Positions 1 to 5,934 are shown, counted from the stretch's first letter. The stretch is 9,969 nt of DNA from an uncultured Collinsella sp. (GCA_902463875.1 CABQHR010000053.1:1-9969), one strand, 5' to 3'. Made by a program: numbers and translations. The notes: generated by a model from the letters alone, not told the origin.

Positions 1-110
1 TCGGCTTCAACTCCACCTACAACGGCGTCCTCCTGGGCGACCAGCTCGGCACCGTTATCGAGGCGCTCGCCGCCGCCGAGCGAGCCGAGAAGCTGGCACA
101 GGCTGTGTAG
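1..110 (+). CDS. prfA: Peptide chain release factor 1, C-terminal end (partial)
   Basis: Only the last 35 complete codons are present; the first full codon begins at base 3 and the TAG stop is 108-110. The fragment opens with GFNSTYNGVLLGD and ends in an Ala/Glu-rich helix (IEALAAAERAEKLA). This matches the usual end of RF1, where a 'TxYNLDxVLxGDL' segment is followed by 'IxALIAADQAEKLA'. RF1 recognises UAA and UAG stop codons and triggers peptide release on the ribosome. The GGQ loop and the codon-recognition domain lie outside the window. The identification is strengthened by the next gene, prmC, which encodes the methyltransferase that modifies the GGQ glutamine of RF1, since prfA-prmC is a very common gene pair. 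A strong terminator follows at 184-224, so prfA transcription probably stops before prmC, which appears to have its own promoter. Confidence 0.85.
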   Translation, partial: GFNSTYNGVLLGDQLGTVIEALAAAERAEKLAQAV

Positions 111-114
111 GGGA

Positions 115-141
115 GTTACGCGGTTCTACGAACCGCGTAAC
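115..141. repeat. Perfect 12-bp inverted repeat (hairpin) just after prfA
   Basis: GTTACGCGGTTC at 115-126 and GAACCGCGTAAC at 130-141 are exact reverse complements separated by the three bases TAC. The structure begins four bases after the prfA stop. No T-run follows it on either strand, so it is not a classical intrinsic terminator by itself. It could stabilise the 3' end of the prfA transcript, help the terminator at 184-224, or be a protein-binding palindrome. The inverted repeat is seen directly; its role is inferred. Confidence 0.8.
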
Positions 142-154
142 GACTCGACGCTGC

Positions 155-254
155 GCGCCGCCCAGAGCGACAATTTGTCATTCAAAAGGCAAGGCATGAC
201 CAGAAGGTCTATGCCTTGCCTTTTTCATGCCAACTTGTTCGCTCTGAGCGGCGC
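155..254. repeat. Long imperfect fold-back enclosing the prfA terminator
   Basis: Bases 155-173 pair with 235-254: seven base pairs, one C/A mismatch (162/247), eight base pairs, one bulged T (238), then three base pairs. The arms lie just outside the terminator hairpin at 184-224, giving a 100-base nested palindrome. The outer arms contain a shared CAGAGCGA / TCGCTCTG core. It may be an extended terminator structure or a small palindromic repetitive element that carries a terminator. Pairing was derived by hand from the sequence. Confidence 0.6.
184..224 (+). terminator. Strong intrinsic terminator downstream of prfA
   Basis: AAAAGGCAAGGCAT at 184-197 pairs perfectly with ATGCCTTGCCTTTT at 211-224. 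The stem continues inward as GACC (198-201) with GGTC (206-209), leaving one bulged T at 210 and an AGAA tetraloop at 202-205. The right arm ends in five T residues (221-225). An A-run begins the left arm, so the element could also stop transcription coming from the opposite strand. It most simply ends the prfA transcript. Confidence 0.88.
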
Positions 255-298
255 TCGCTGTCCGTCCTCTGCCTGCGGCGTTGCCTTGCCCCGGATGT

Positions 299-325
299 AC
301 TCATTGGGGACAGACTTAAATGAGT
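299..325. repeat. REP-like 27-bp hairpin unit, copy A
   Basis: ACTCATT (299-305) and AATGAGT (319-325) are a perfect 7-bp inverted repeat around a 13-base loop of form GGGGAC-AGA-CTTA. It matches copy B (341-367) at 22 of 27 positions. The second and second-last bases differ between copies in a compensating way (C-G here, G-C in copy B), so the stem is preserved. Such short palindromic units in pairs resemble REP/BIME elements mobilised in trans by RAYT (TnpA-REP) transposases. No transposase gene is present in the window. Confidence 0.65.
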
Positions 326-340
326 GGTCATTAAACGACT

Positions 341-367
341 AGTCATTGGGGACGTTCTTAAATGACT
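341..367. repeat. REP-like 27-bp hairpin unit, copy B
   Basis: AGTCATT (341-347) and AATGACT (361-367) form the 7-bp stem; the loop is GGGGAC-GTT-CTTA. It stands 15 bases after copy A in the same orientation. Three of the five differences from copy A lie together in the loop centre; the other two are the compensating stem pair. The head-to-tail pair is what one expects of a repeated structured element rather than chance similarity. Assignment to the REP class is inference. Confidence 0.65.
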
Positions 368-684
368 GGGCTGAGCACATTGCTTTGAGATATTATTCAA
401 CCTGTCTTGATGGCCTTTAGGCTGCTTACCTGCTTAAAGCAATTAACGGTATGCATCTGCAATTGAAAATATTGCTCCAAAAATCGTTCGAGAAGTCGTG
501 GAGCGAATTTTGGCGTGTCGCGCGTCAAGCAATGTGGCAAGTATTTGGTTAGATATTGGTCAGTTTTGGGGCAACCTTGCCAAAAGCTTGACGGATGCAG
601 ATTTAGACGTCGACGAATGAACACTTCAGGTGGGCTCCAAGCAAAAATCTGGGCTGATTCTCGATAATCGCCTTCAATCGTCCC
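368..684. other. Gene-poor, AT-richer intergenic stretch before prmC
   Basis: This stretch of about 320 bases lies between the REP-like pair and the prmC promoter and is visibly richer in A and T than the flanking genes. A reading frame of 108 codons on the minus strand (397-723) is open, but its product has no family features I recognise. It has no convincing ribosome binding site, and its start lies inside the prmC leader. On the plus strand only very short frames occur. The segment may be a decayed gene or mobile-element remnant. I see no tRNA, promoter pair or riboswitch in it that I can defend. Confidence 0.4.
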
Positions 685-711
685 TTGCCAAGCGCTGGCC
701 TCGCTTACAAT
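685..711 (+). promoter_or_regulatory. Putative sigma-70-type promoter of prmC
   Basis: TTGCCA (685-690, -35) and TACAAT (706-711, -10) are separated by 15 bases, slightly short of the usual 16-18. The ATG of prmC begins 48 bases after the -10. The same TACAAT hexamer occurs in the candidate atp promoter at 6148-6153. A dedicated promoter makes sense because a strong terminator separates prmC from prfA. Confidence 0.4.
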
Positions 712-759
712 CTGCTCCGACATTCGCGCGCCGCCCGGCGCTTAAGAGGGGAGGGCCCC

Positions 760-2037
760 ATGGCAAACGAGATCTGGACCATCAAGCGTTGTCTCGAGTG
801 GACCAAGGAGTACCTAGCCGAGCGCGGCGAGGAGCACCCCCGTCTTTCTGCCGAGTGGCTGCTGTGCGCAGCTACGGGTCTGGCGCGCATCGACTTATAT
901 ATGCGCATGGACGAGACGCTCAACGCGGCCCAGCTCGAGACCATGCACGCGGCCGTCGTTCGTCGCGCCAAAGGCGAACCGCTGCAGTACATCACCGGCA
1001 GCACACAGTTCCGCATGATCGACGTCGCGTGCGCCCCCGGTGTGCTCATTCCGCGCCCCGAGACCGAGATGCTCGTCGAAGAAGTCCTGAACTATCTGGA
1101 TACCGAGGTGCTGAGCTCCGAGGCTGCTGCCCGTCAGCGTGTTGAGCTGCCTTGGAACGACGAGGTCGAGCAGGCCCGCAAAGCCGAGGCGGCGCTGTCC
1201 GACGAACGCGCGACCGCCGAGCGCCGTGCTGCCAACCTGACGGCCGCCGATGAGGCTGCGCTGGGTGGCGACGTGCTCGGCAGCCGCGCCTATGCCGAGG
1301 AGCTTGCCGATCGCGAGGCCGAGGAAGCCGCCGCGCAGGCGGCAGAAGCAGAGGCCATGGAAACCCCTGAGCCCGAGCTCGACGAATACGGCATCGCCAT
1401 TGAGGGCAACGACCAACAGGCGACCCCCGCGCAAGATGCCGCCGAGGCCAGCGTACCTGTTCCAGCCGAGCCCCGCGTCGCCCGCGTTCTCGAGGTCGGC
1501 TGCGGCACGGGCTGCATCTCGCTCTCGCTTGCCTGGGAGCGTCGCAGCCACGTCGCCTGCACTGCTACCGATATCGAGCCGCGCGCCATCGACCTGGCCA
1601 CCAAAAACCGCGACGCGCTCGGGCTCACGTCCGATGAGGTCGCCTTCAGCCTCACAAACCTGGTGAGCTCCATTCCCCACGACGAGTGGGGCACCTTTGA
1701 CGTGCTCGTCTCCAACCCGCCTTACATTCCGACCGACGTCATGCGCTCGCTGCCGCACGAGGTCAAGGACTTCGAGCCCGATCTGGCGCTCGAGGGCGGT
1801 GCCGACGGCCTCGATATCTTCCGCCGCCTGCTCAACGCGGCGCCCTACATGTTGCGCGCCGGCGGCCTCTTTGCCTGCGAGCTCTACGAGGGCGCGCTCG
1901 ACGCTGCGGCCGAGCTCTGTCGTCAGGCGGGTCTGTCGGACGTGCGCATCGTCCACGACCTCACCGATCGCCCCCGCATCGTCCGAGCCATCGTCACCGA
2001 GCCCAAACAGCGCCGGCAATATTTATTAACTGGTTAG
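760..2037 (+). CDS. prmC: Release factor glutamine methyltransferase PrmC (HemK), with large acidic insertion
   Basis: This 425-residue SAM-dependent methyltransferase modifies the glutamine of the GGQ motif in RF1 and RF2 in the cytoplasm, increasing termination efficiency. The N-terminal helical domain (about 1-90) includes the typical 'ExLL' and 'G-EP-LQYITG' region. The linker PRPETEML is at 98-105. The SAM-binding motif EVGCGTGC is at 245-252, and the catalytic NPPY motif is at 319-322, where Asn and the two Pro bind the target glutamine amide. The family is usually about 280 residues long. The excess is an Ala/Glu-rich segment at about 115-237, between the linker and the SAM motif, probably a coiled or disordered surface loop. 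I chose ATG 760 because AGAGGGGAGG (745-754) precedes it and the PrmC homology begins there. An upstream in-frame ATG at 685 would overlap the putative promoter and adds unrelated residues. The stop overlaps the hicAB promoter. Confidence 0.93.
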   Translation: MANEIWTIKRCLEWTKEYLAERGEEHPRLSAEWLLCAATGLARIDLYMRMDETLNAAQLETMHAAVVRRAKGEPLQYITGSTQFRMIDVACAPGVLIPRPETEMLVEEVLNYLDTEVLSSEAAARQRVELPWNDEVEQARKAEAALSDERATAERRAANLTAADEAALGGDVLGSRAYAEELADREAEEAAAQAAEAEAMETPEPELDEYGIAIEGNDQQATPAQDAAEASVPVPAEPRVARVLEVGCGTGCISLSLAWERRSHVACTATDIEPRAIDLATKNRDALGLTSDEVAFSLTNLVSSIPHDEWGTFDVLVSNPPYIPTDVMRSLPHEVKDFEPDLALEGGADGLDIFRRLLNAAPYMLRAGGLFACELYEGALDAAAELCRQAGLSDVRIVHDLTDRPRIVRAIVTEPKQRRQYLLTG

Positions 2038-2062
2038 CAAAAATTATAAATTAGTTTATAAT
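2034..2062 (+). promoter_or_regulatory. Promoter of the hicAB module
   Basis: TTAGCA (2034-2039, four of six consensus -35 bases) and a perfect TATAAT (2057-2062) are exactly 17 bases apart. The -35 overlaps the prmC stop codon. The -10 lies inside the right arm of the palindrome at 2042-2063, so occupancy of that site would block polymerase. It drives hicA, whose ATG is 25 bases after the -10. Confidence 0.7.
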
Positions 2063-2063
2063 T
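2042..2063. promoter_or_regulatory. Palindromic operator over the hicAB promoter
   Basis: AATTATAAA (2042-2050) and TTTATAATT (2055-2063) are a perfect 9-bp inverted repeat with the spacer TTAG. The repeat spans the promoter spacer and the whole -10. HicB antitoxins, alone or with HicA, are known to repress their own promoters by binding such repeats. This is therefore the expected binding site, though binding itself is inferred. Confidence 0.65.
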
Positions 2064-2087
2064 AGGACGGCTGAAAGAGGTCGGCCC

Positions 2088-2273
2088 ATGCAACCTCCTA
2101 CCTTTCGGGAAATCATTGCCCTACTCAAGCACAATGGATTCGTGAAGGTCGCGCAAGTCGGTAGTCATGCTAAGTATGTTTCTGGTGACCGTGTTGTCAC
2201 CGTGAACGGCTCTTGTGGTGATCGACCAAAGAAGGGCACGTGGGCAAGTATTCGTCGCCAAGCTGGATGGTAG
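2088..2273 (+). CDS. hicA: HicA-type mRNA interferase toxin
   Basis: This 61-residue protein has the compact double-stranded-RNA-binding-like fold of HicA toxins, which cleave mRNA and arrest translation until neutralised by HicB. The hallmark GSHAKY is at 25-30, with His27 as the expected catalytic residue. The N-terminal helix 'REIIALLKHNGF' and the C-terminal 'KKGTWASIRRQAGW' also fit the family, where 'KGTLRSILKQAGL' is typical. The length is normal and the frame intact, so the toxin looks functional. The start is supported by GAAAGAGG at 2073-2080, seven bases upstream of the ATG. hicB follows 11 bases later, the usual toxin-first order of HicAB. Expression is likely controlled by the palindromic operator at 2042-2063. 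The module separates prmC from tsaC and is probably an acquired insertion. Confidence 0.9.
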   Translation: MQPPTFREIIALLKHNGFVKVAQVGSHAKYVSGDRVVTVNGSCGDRPKKGTWASIRRQAGW

Positions 2274-2284
2274 TTGGAGGCAAA

Positions 2285-2731
2285 ATGAGGCAGCGATTTA
2301 CCTATGACTGCGTTCTCATAAAAGAAGACGACGGTTACTGCGCTAGCTTCCCGCAGATTCCCGGCGCCTTTGCCGATGGCGATACGCGCGAAGAAGCGAT
2401 TGCCCATGCCACCGAGGCACTGATGGCGTTTTTGGCCGACGACCTCAACAACGGTTTGACTCCGGCAGGGTACGAACGCTCGGCCGAGGTCGTGGCCCTT
2501 TCAGTCGAAATCGACCACGAGGACGCTCGGGAAGCGGCGTGCCGAACATTTAAAGACGCAGCGCTGGACCTCAAAGTCTCCGCACCGCGGATCACCGCGC
2601 TGGTCAAAGCCGGAAAGCTCGATGTTGAACTCGTCGACGGCCGTCGGATGATAACGATAGAAAGCATCGAGCGCTACGCCGCCCAAGAACGCCACGCCGG
2701 CAGGCCAAAGAAGTTCGTGGCCGTCCAATAA
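2285..2731 (+). CDS. hicB: HicB-type antitoxin with C-terminal DNA-binding domain
   Basis: This 148-residue antitoxin is expected to bind and inhibit HicA. Residues 5-56 form the degenerate RNase H-like HicB domain: 'YDCVLIKEDDGYCASFPQIPG' is the characteristic strand pair, followed by a 'TREEAIAHATEAL' helix. Residues 88-132 look like a helix-turn-helix with the excisionase-like pattern 'VSAPRITALVKAGKL ... VDGRRMITIESIERY', ending in a basic 'GRPKK' tail. That domain is the probable DNA reader for the operator at 2042-2063. Many HicB proteins carry a ribbon-helix-helix or Cro-like domain instead. I chose ATG 2285 because GGAGG (2276-2280) lies four bases upstream and the HicB fold begins at once. 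An in-frame ATG at 2240 would lie inside hicA and adds unrelated residues. Confidence 0.88.
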   Translation: MRQRFTYDCVLIKEDDGYCASFPQIPGAFADGDTREEAIAHATEALMAFLADDLNNGLTPAGYERSAEVVALSVEIDHEDAREAACRTFKDAALDLKVSAPRITALVKAGKLDVELVDGRRMITIESIERYAAQERHAGRPKKFVAVQ

Positions 2732-2795
2732 CCCCCTCACTTTCACCGACTACTAGAGCCGCTCACCAAACCAACATGCGCTCTGGGCAAATAGA

Positions 2796-2816
2796 TTGAA
2801 CGTTTCGTGCGAGAAT
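2796..2816 (+). promoter_or_regulatory. Weak candidate promoter region of tsaC-glpK
   Basis: The gap of 134 bases between hicB and tsaC contains TTGAAC (2796-2801) and an extended -10-like TGCGAGAAT (2808-2816). The two are too close to form one standard promoter. The extended -10 could act alone, or tsaC could be read from the hicAB promoter or from prmC. No terminator is visible after hicB. The call is tentative. Confidence 0.2.
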
Positions 2817-2865
2817 GCCCCACAGTAAACAAACTTGCACCAGAGCGTAAGGGGCTGGCATACAC

Positions 2866-3609
2866 ATGCAGACGGTCTATCGGGTATACGAGGGAGCGCG
2901 TGAGCCGCATCGGCTTGCCGTCGAGCGTACGGCCGAGGTGCTCGGCTGTGGCGGTCTGGCCCTGATCCCGACCGAGACCGTCTATGGTGTCGCCGTGGCA
3001 GTTAACGCCTTTTCGGACGCCGTGCCTCAAGATACAAGCGAATTCCCATCTTGGCCGCGAGATCCGCAGGCCACCGTCAACGGCGCCGCGGTCCCCGCAC
3101 TCGGTACCGGCTATCGTCGTATTTTTACTCTCAAGCAGCGCGAGCTCACCCAAACGGTTGCCTGGCTGGTCGATGATGCCGAGGCACTCGACCGCTATGG
3201 CGTGGATATCCCTAACGAGGCCCGCGTGCTCGCCCGACGATGCTGGCCGGGCGCCCTGACTATCGTGGTCAAGGCGGCCCCCTGCGTGCCGACCTTTATG
3301 CGCGCCGCCGACGACACGGTGGCACTTCGCGCTTCGGCCTCGCCCGTGGTGCAGGCGCTCATTCGCGCCTGTGGCAGCCCCCTTGCCTGCACCAGCGCCA
3401 ACACGCACGGTGCGCCCTCGCCGGCAAGCTTTGCCGCCGTCGAGGGTCGCATCCTGGAGGGTGTCGATGTTGCCGTCGACGCCGGTGAGACTCCGTGTCG
3501 CGATGCCTCGACCATCGTGTCGTTCCAGCACGGCGGGCTCCAGATCCTGCGCCAAGGCGCACTTCCCGCATCAGAGATCGAACGGGTCCTGTCCGACCCG
3601 ATGCAATAG
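2866..3609 (+). CDS. tsaC: L-threonylcarbamoyladenylate synthase (TsaC/Sua5/YrdC family)
   Basis: This 247-residue cytoplasmic enzyme makes threonylcarbamoyl-AMP from threonine, bicarbonate and ATP, the first step of the t6A modification at position 37 of ANN-decoding tRNAs. Visible YrdC motifs are PTETVYG (35-41), LKQR (89-92, the KxR element), WPGALT (127-132), the TSAN element (176-179) and STIV (215-218). The usual spacing between PTETVYG and KxR is roughly 20 residues; here it is close to 50, owing to an extra loop at about 50-84 rich in Pro and small residues. The usual 'KGRPxxxPL' is 'KQRELTQTV'. No C-terminal Sua5 domain is present, so it is the short form. The start is ATG 2866, with TAAGGGG at 2848-2854. 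The glpK start is 13 bases after the stop, so the two are probably co-transcribed. Confidence 0.9.
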   Translation: MQTVYRVYEGAREPHRLAVERTAEVLGCGGLALIPTETVYGVAVAVNAFSDAVPQDTSEFPSWPRDPQATVNGAAVPALGTGYRRIFTLKQRELTQTVAWLVDDAEALDRYGVDIPNEARVLARRCWPGALTIVVKAAPCVPTFMRAADDTVALRASASPVVQALIRACGSPLACTSANTHGAPSPASFAAVEGRILEGVDVAVDAGETPCRDASTIVSFQHGGLQILRQGALPASEIERVLSDPMQ

Positions 3610-3622
3610 AAAGGTGTAAGCG

Positions 3623-5164
3623 ATGTCGTTGAATCTGGGCAGCCTGGGCATGGAAGATGCCTCGTTTAACTTTGGCGGTTCCTACATCATGGCGCTCGAC
3701 TGCGGCACCACCTCGGTACTTGCGACCATCGTCGACGAGTACGGATGCATCGTCGCGCAGGCACGTCGCAGCGTCAAAACCAGTTTTCCGCGTCCCGGTT
3801 GGGTAGAGCAAGACCCCATGGCGGTCCTTGCCAGTCAAATCGCCGTCATGATGGAAGTCCAGTTTAAGAGCGGTATCCACTCCGACCGCATTGCCGCCAT
3901 CGGCATCTCCAACCAGCGCGAGACCACGGTGGTGTGGGACCGCATAAGCGGCCAACCCATCTATAACGCCATCGTGTGGCAATGCCGTCGCACCGCACCT
4001 CTGATCGACGAGCTGGTCGAGCAGGGCGCAGAAGAGCTGGTGCGCTCCCGCACGGGGCTTACGCTCGACCCGTATTTCTCGGCCTCCAAGGTGCAGTGGA
4101 TTCTCGATAACGTCGACGGCGCGCGCGAGAGCGCCGCGGCGGGCGACCTTATGTTCGGCACCATCGACACGTGGCTCATCTACAATCTCACCGGCGGTCA
4201 GGTCTTTGCTACCGACTACACCAATGCCAGCCGCACCGCGCTCTTTAATATCCATGCGCTCGATTGGGACGACGATCTGCTGGCGCTTTTCGACGTCCCG
4301 CGCTCCATGATGCCCGAGGTTCGTTGGAGCTCGGGCGATTACGGCCGCGTTGCGAGCGACATCATGACCAACATGCCACCCATCATGGGCGTGGCGGGCG
4401 ACCAGCAGGCGTCGCTATTCGGCCACTGCTGCTTCCATCCCGGCCAGACCAAAAACACCTATGGCACGGGTTGCTTTATGCTCATGAACACCGGCGACGA
4501 GATCGTCGAATCCAAGAACGGTCTGGTCTCCACGATCGGTATCGCCGCGGACGGCAAGATCAGCTATGCGCTCGAGGGTTCTATCTTTGCCGCAGGCTCC
4601 ACCATGAACTGGCTGCGCAACAACATGGGCATCATCTCGAGCGTGAGCGAGTCCGCGCAACTCGCCGCTTCGATCAACGACAACGAGGGCTGCTACCTCG
4701 TCCCCGCCTTCGCAGGCCTGGGCGCTCCCTGGTGGGACCCGCATGCTCGCGGTATCGTGTGCGGCCTGACCGGTGCCTCGAGTCGCGCGACCATTGTGCG
4801 TGCGGCCTGCGAGTCCATGGCCTATCAGAGTTATGACGTGCTGCGCGCCATGGAGCAGGACGTGGGACTTTCGATTGAGCGCCTGTCCGTCGATGGCGGT
4901 GCCTCGCGCAACGAGTTCATCATGCAATTCCAGGCCGATCTGCTGGATATGCCCGTGCTGCAGTGCGAGACGGTGGAGACCACGGCGATCGGCGCCGCGT
5001 ACTTGGCGGGCCTTGCCGTCGGCTACTGGGAGGATTTGGAGGAGCTGGAGCAAAACGCTCAGATCGTCAAAATCTTCCATCCTCATATGTCCGCCGAGCG
5101 CCGTGAGAGCAACCTCGCTGGTTGGCGTGATGCCGTCAAGCGTTCGCTCAGCACCGTTCAGTAG
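3623..5164 (+). CDS. glpK: Glycerol kinase
   Basis: This 513-residue FGGY-family kinase phosphorylates glycerol to sn-glycerol-3-phosphate with ATP, feeding lipid synthesis and glycolysis. The glycerol-binding residues of the E. coli enzyme are conserved: NQRETT (97-102), DPYFS, and GDQQ (259-262). So are the stretch [12 protein letters not shown] and the FGGY C-domain VDGGASRN. The N-terminus has about 20 extra residues before the first strand ([10 protein letters not shown]). Two nucleotide-site positions differ from E. coli by hand alignment: Arg18 is Leu33 and Gln315 is Asn329. The loop that binds fructose-1,6-bisphosphate in E. coli (GGTR) is replaced by an unrelated MTNM segment, and the phosphorylatable His loop of Firmicutes is also absent. 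The start ATG 3623 has AAAGGTG upstream; ATG 3650 is an alternative. No glycerol transporter gene is visible nearby. Confidence 0.93.
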   Translation: MSLNLGSLGMEDASFNFGGSYIMALDCGTTSVLATIVDEYGCIVAQARRSVKTSFPRPGWVEQDPMAVLASQIAVMMEVQFKSGIHSDRIAAIGISNQRETTVVWDRISGQPIYNAIVWQCRRTAPLIDELVEQGAEELVRSRTGLTLDPYFSASKVQWILDNVDGARESAAAGDLMFGTIDTWLIYNLTGGQVFATDYTNASRTALFNIHALDWDDDLLALFDVPRSMMPEVRWSSGDYGRVASDIMTNMPPIMGVAGDQQASLFGHCCFHPGQTKNTYGTGCFMLMNTGDEIVESKNGLVSTIGIAADGKISYALEGSIFAAGSTMNWLRNNMGIISSVSESAQLAASINDNEGCYLVPAFAGLGAPWWDPHARGIVCGLTGASSRATIVRAACESMAYQSYDVLRAMEQDVGLSIERLSVDGGASRNEFIMQFQADLLDMPVLQCETVETTAIGAAYLAGLAVGYWEDLEELEQNAQIVKIFHPHMSAERRESNLAGWRDAVKRSLSTVQ

Positions 5165-5210
5165 GGTTGCGACGGGGCACTCGATACAACAAACCGTTAA
5201 ACTTATGCAC

Positions 5211-5239
5211 GGCGCGCGGCAACAACGTCGCCGTGCGCC
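5211..5239 (+). promoter_or_regulatory. GC-rich hairpin in the glpK-upp intergenic leader
   Basis: GGCGCGCGGC (5211-5220) pairs with GCCGTGCGCC (5230-5239) through ten base pairs including one G-T wobble, around a nine-base loop. It lies 47 bases before the upp start. No clear T-run follows (only TTGTC), so it could be a weak terminator of glpK, a transcript stabiliser or an attenuator-like leader of upp. I found no convincing promoter in this 122-base gap. Confidence 0.45.
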
Positions 5240-5286
5240 TTGTCAGCAAGGCCATCTTCCGGCCGCAACGAAAGGGGCTTCAACCC

Positions 5287-5934
5287 ATGACCGTCACCTA
5301 CGATACGTCCCGTGTGACCCTTGTCGATCACCCGCTCGTCCAGCACAAGCTGTCGATCTTGCGCGACAAGAGCACCGGCACCAACCAGTTCCGCCAGCTC
5401 GTGCGCGAGCTCGCGCTTTTTGACGGCTACGAGGCCATGCGCGACCTGCCCATGGAAGACGTCGAGGTCGAGACCCCCATCACCACCGCCACGTTTAAGC
5501 AGCTCGCCGGCAAGAAGCTCGCCATCGTTCCCATCCTGCGTGCAGGCCTTGGTATGGTCGACGGTATCCTCGACCTGGTGCCCTCCGCTCGCGTGGGCCA
5601 TATCGGCATGGAGCGCGACGAGGTTACCCACGAGCCGCATGAGTATTACTGCAAGATGCCCAAGGATATCGACCAGCGCATTTGCCTGGTTGTCGACCCC
5701 ATGCTGGCCACGGGTGGCTCAGCCGAGATGGCTATCAGCTACCTGCGCGAGCGTGGTGTCAAGGACATCCGCATGCTGTGCATCGTCGCGGCCCCCGAGG
5801 GCCTCAAGTCGCTGACCGAAAAAGATCCCGACGTACACATTTATACGTGCGCCATCGATGACCATCTCAACGAGGTCGCCTACATCGTTCCCGGCCTGGG
5901 CGACGCCGGCGACCGCATCTACGGCACGCTCTAG
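5287..5934 (+). CDS. upp: Uracil phosphoribosyltransferase
   Basis: This 215-residue cytoplasmic enzyme of the pyrimidine salvage pathway converts uracil and PRPP to UMP and pyrophosphate. Family features in order are: an N-terminal '[24 protein letters not shown]' type region (about 13-36), PILRAGLGM (82-90), the PRPP-binding loop [12 protein letters not shown] (135-146), and the uracil-binding C-terminus with [14 protein letters not shown] (201-214). The length is typical of bacterial Upp. The open frame extends upstream to 5167, but those extra residues overlap the leader hairpin and are unlike the family. ATG 5287 has AAAGGGG at 5271-5277, nine bases upstream, so I chose it. The gene precedes the atp operon, as it does in many Firmicutes. 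Confidence 0.95.
   Translation: MTVTYDTSRVTLVDHPLVQHKLSILRDKSTGTNQFRQLVRELALFDGYEAMRDLPMEDVEVETPITTATFKQLAGKKLAIVPILRAGLGMVDGILDLVPSARVGHIGMERDEVTHEPHEYYCKMPKDIDQRICLVVDPMLATGGSAEMAISYLRERGVKDIRMLCIVAAPEGLKSLTEKDPDVHIYTCAIDDHLNEVAYIVPGLGDAGDRIYGTL

Noticed and set aside
299..367. CRISPR array
   Set aside because: Only two short units with a 15-base spacer, internal palindromes and no cas genes.
451..552. Small plus-strand frame (33 codons) starting ATGCATCTG, rich in aromatic and basic residues
   Set aside because: No Shine-Dalgarno sequence precedes it and nothing links it to a known small toxin or leader peptide.
397..723. Minus-strand open frame of 108 codons between prfA and prmC
   Set aside because: No recognisable motif, no clear ribosome binding site, and its start lies in the prmC leader. 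It may be a remnant but cannot be supported as a gene.
685..759. Upstream extension of prmC to ATG 685
   Set aside because: Overlaps the likely promoter and adds 25 residues unlike PrmC; ATG 760 has a strong ribosome binding site.
895..2019. Long minus-strand frame opposite prmC
   Set aside because: Shadow frame caused by the high-GC codon bias of prmC; its translation has no family features, while prmC has all its motifs.
5167..5286. Upstream extension of upp
   Set aside because: The added 40 residues run through the leader hairpin and are unlike Upp; ATG 5287 has AAAGGGG nine bases upstream.
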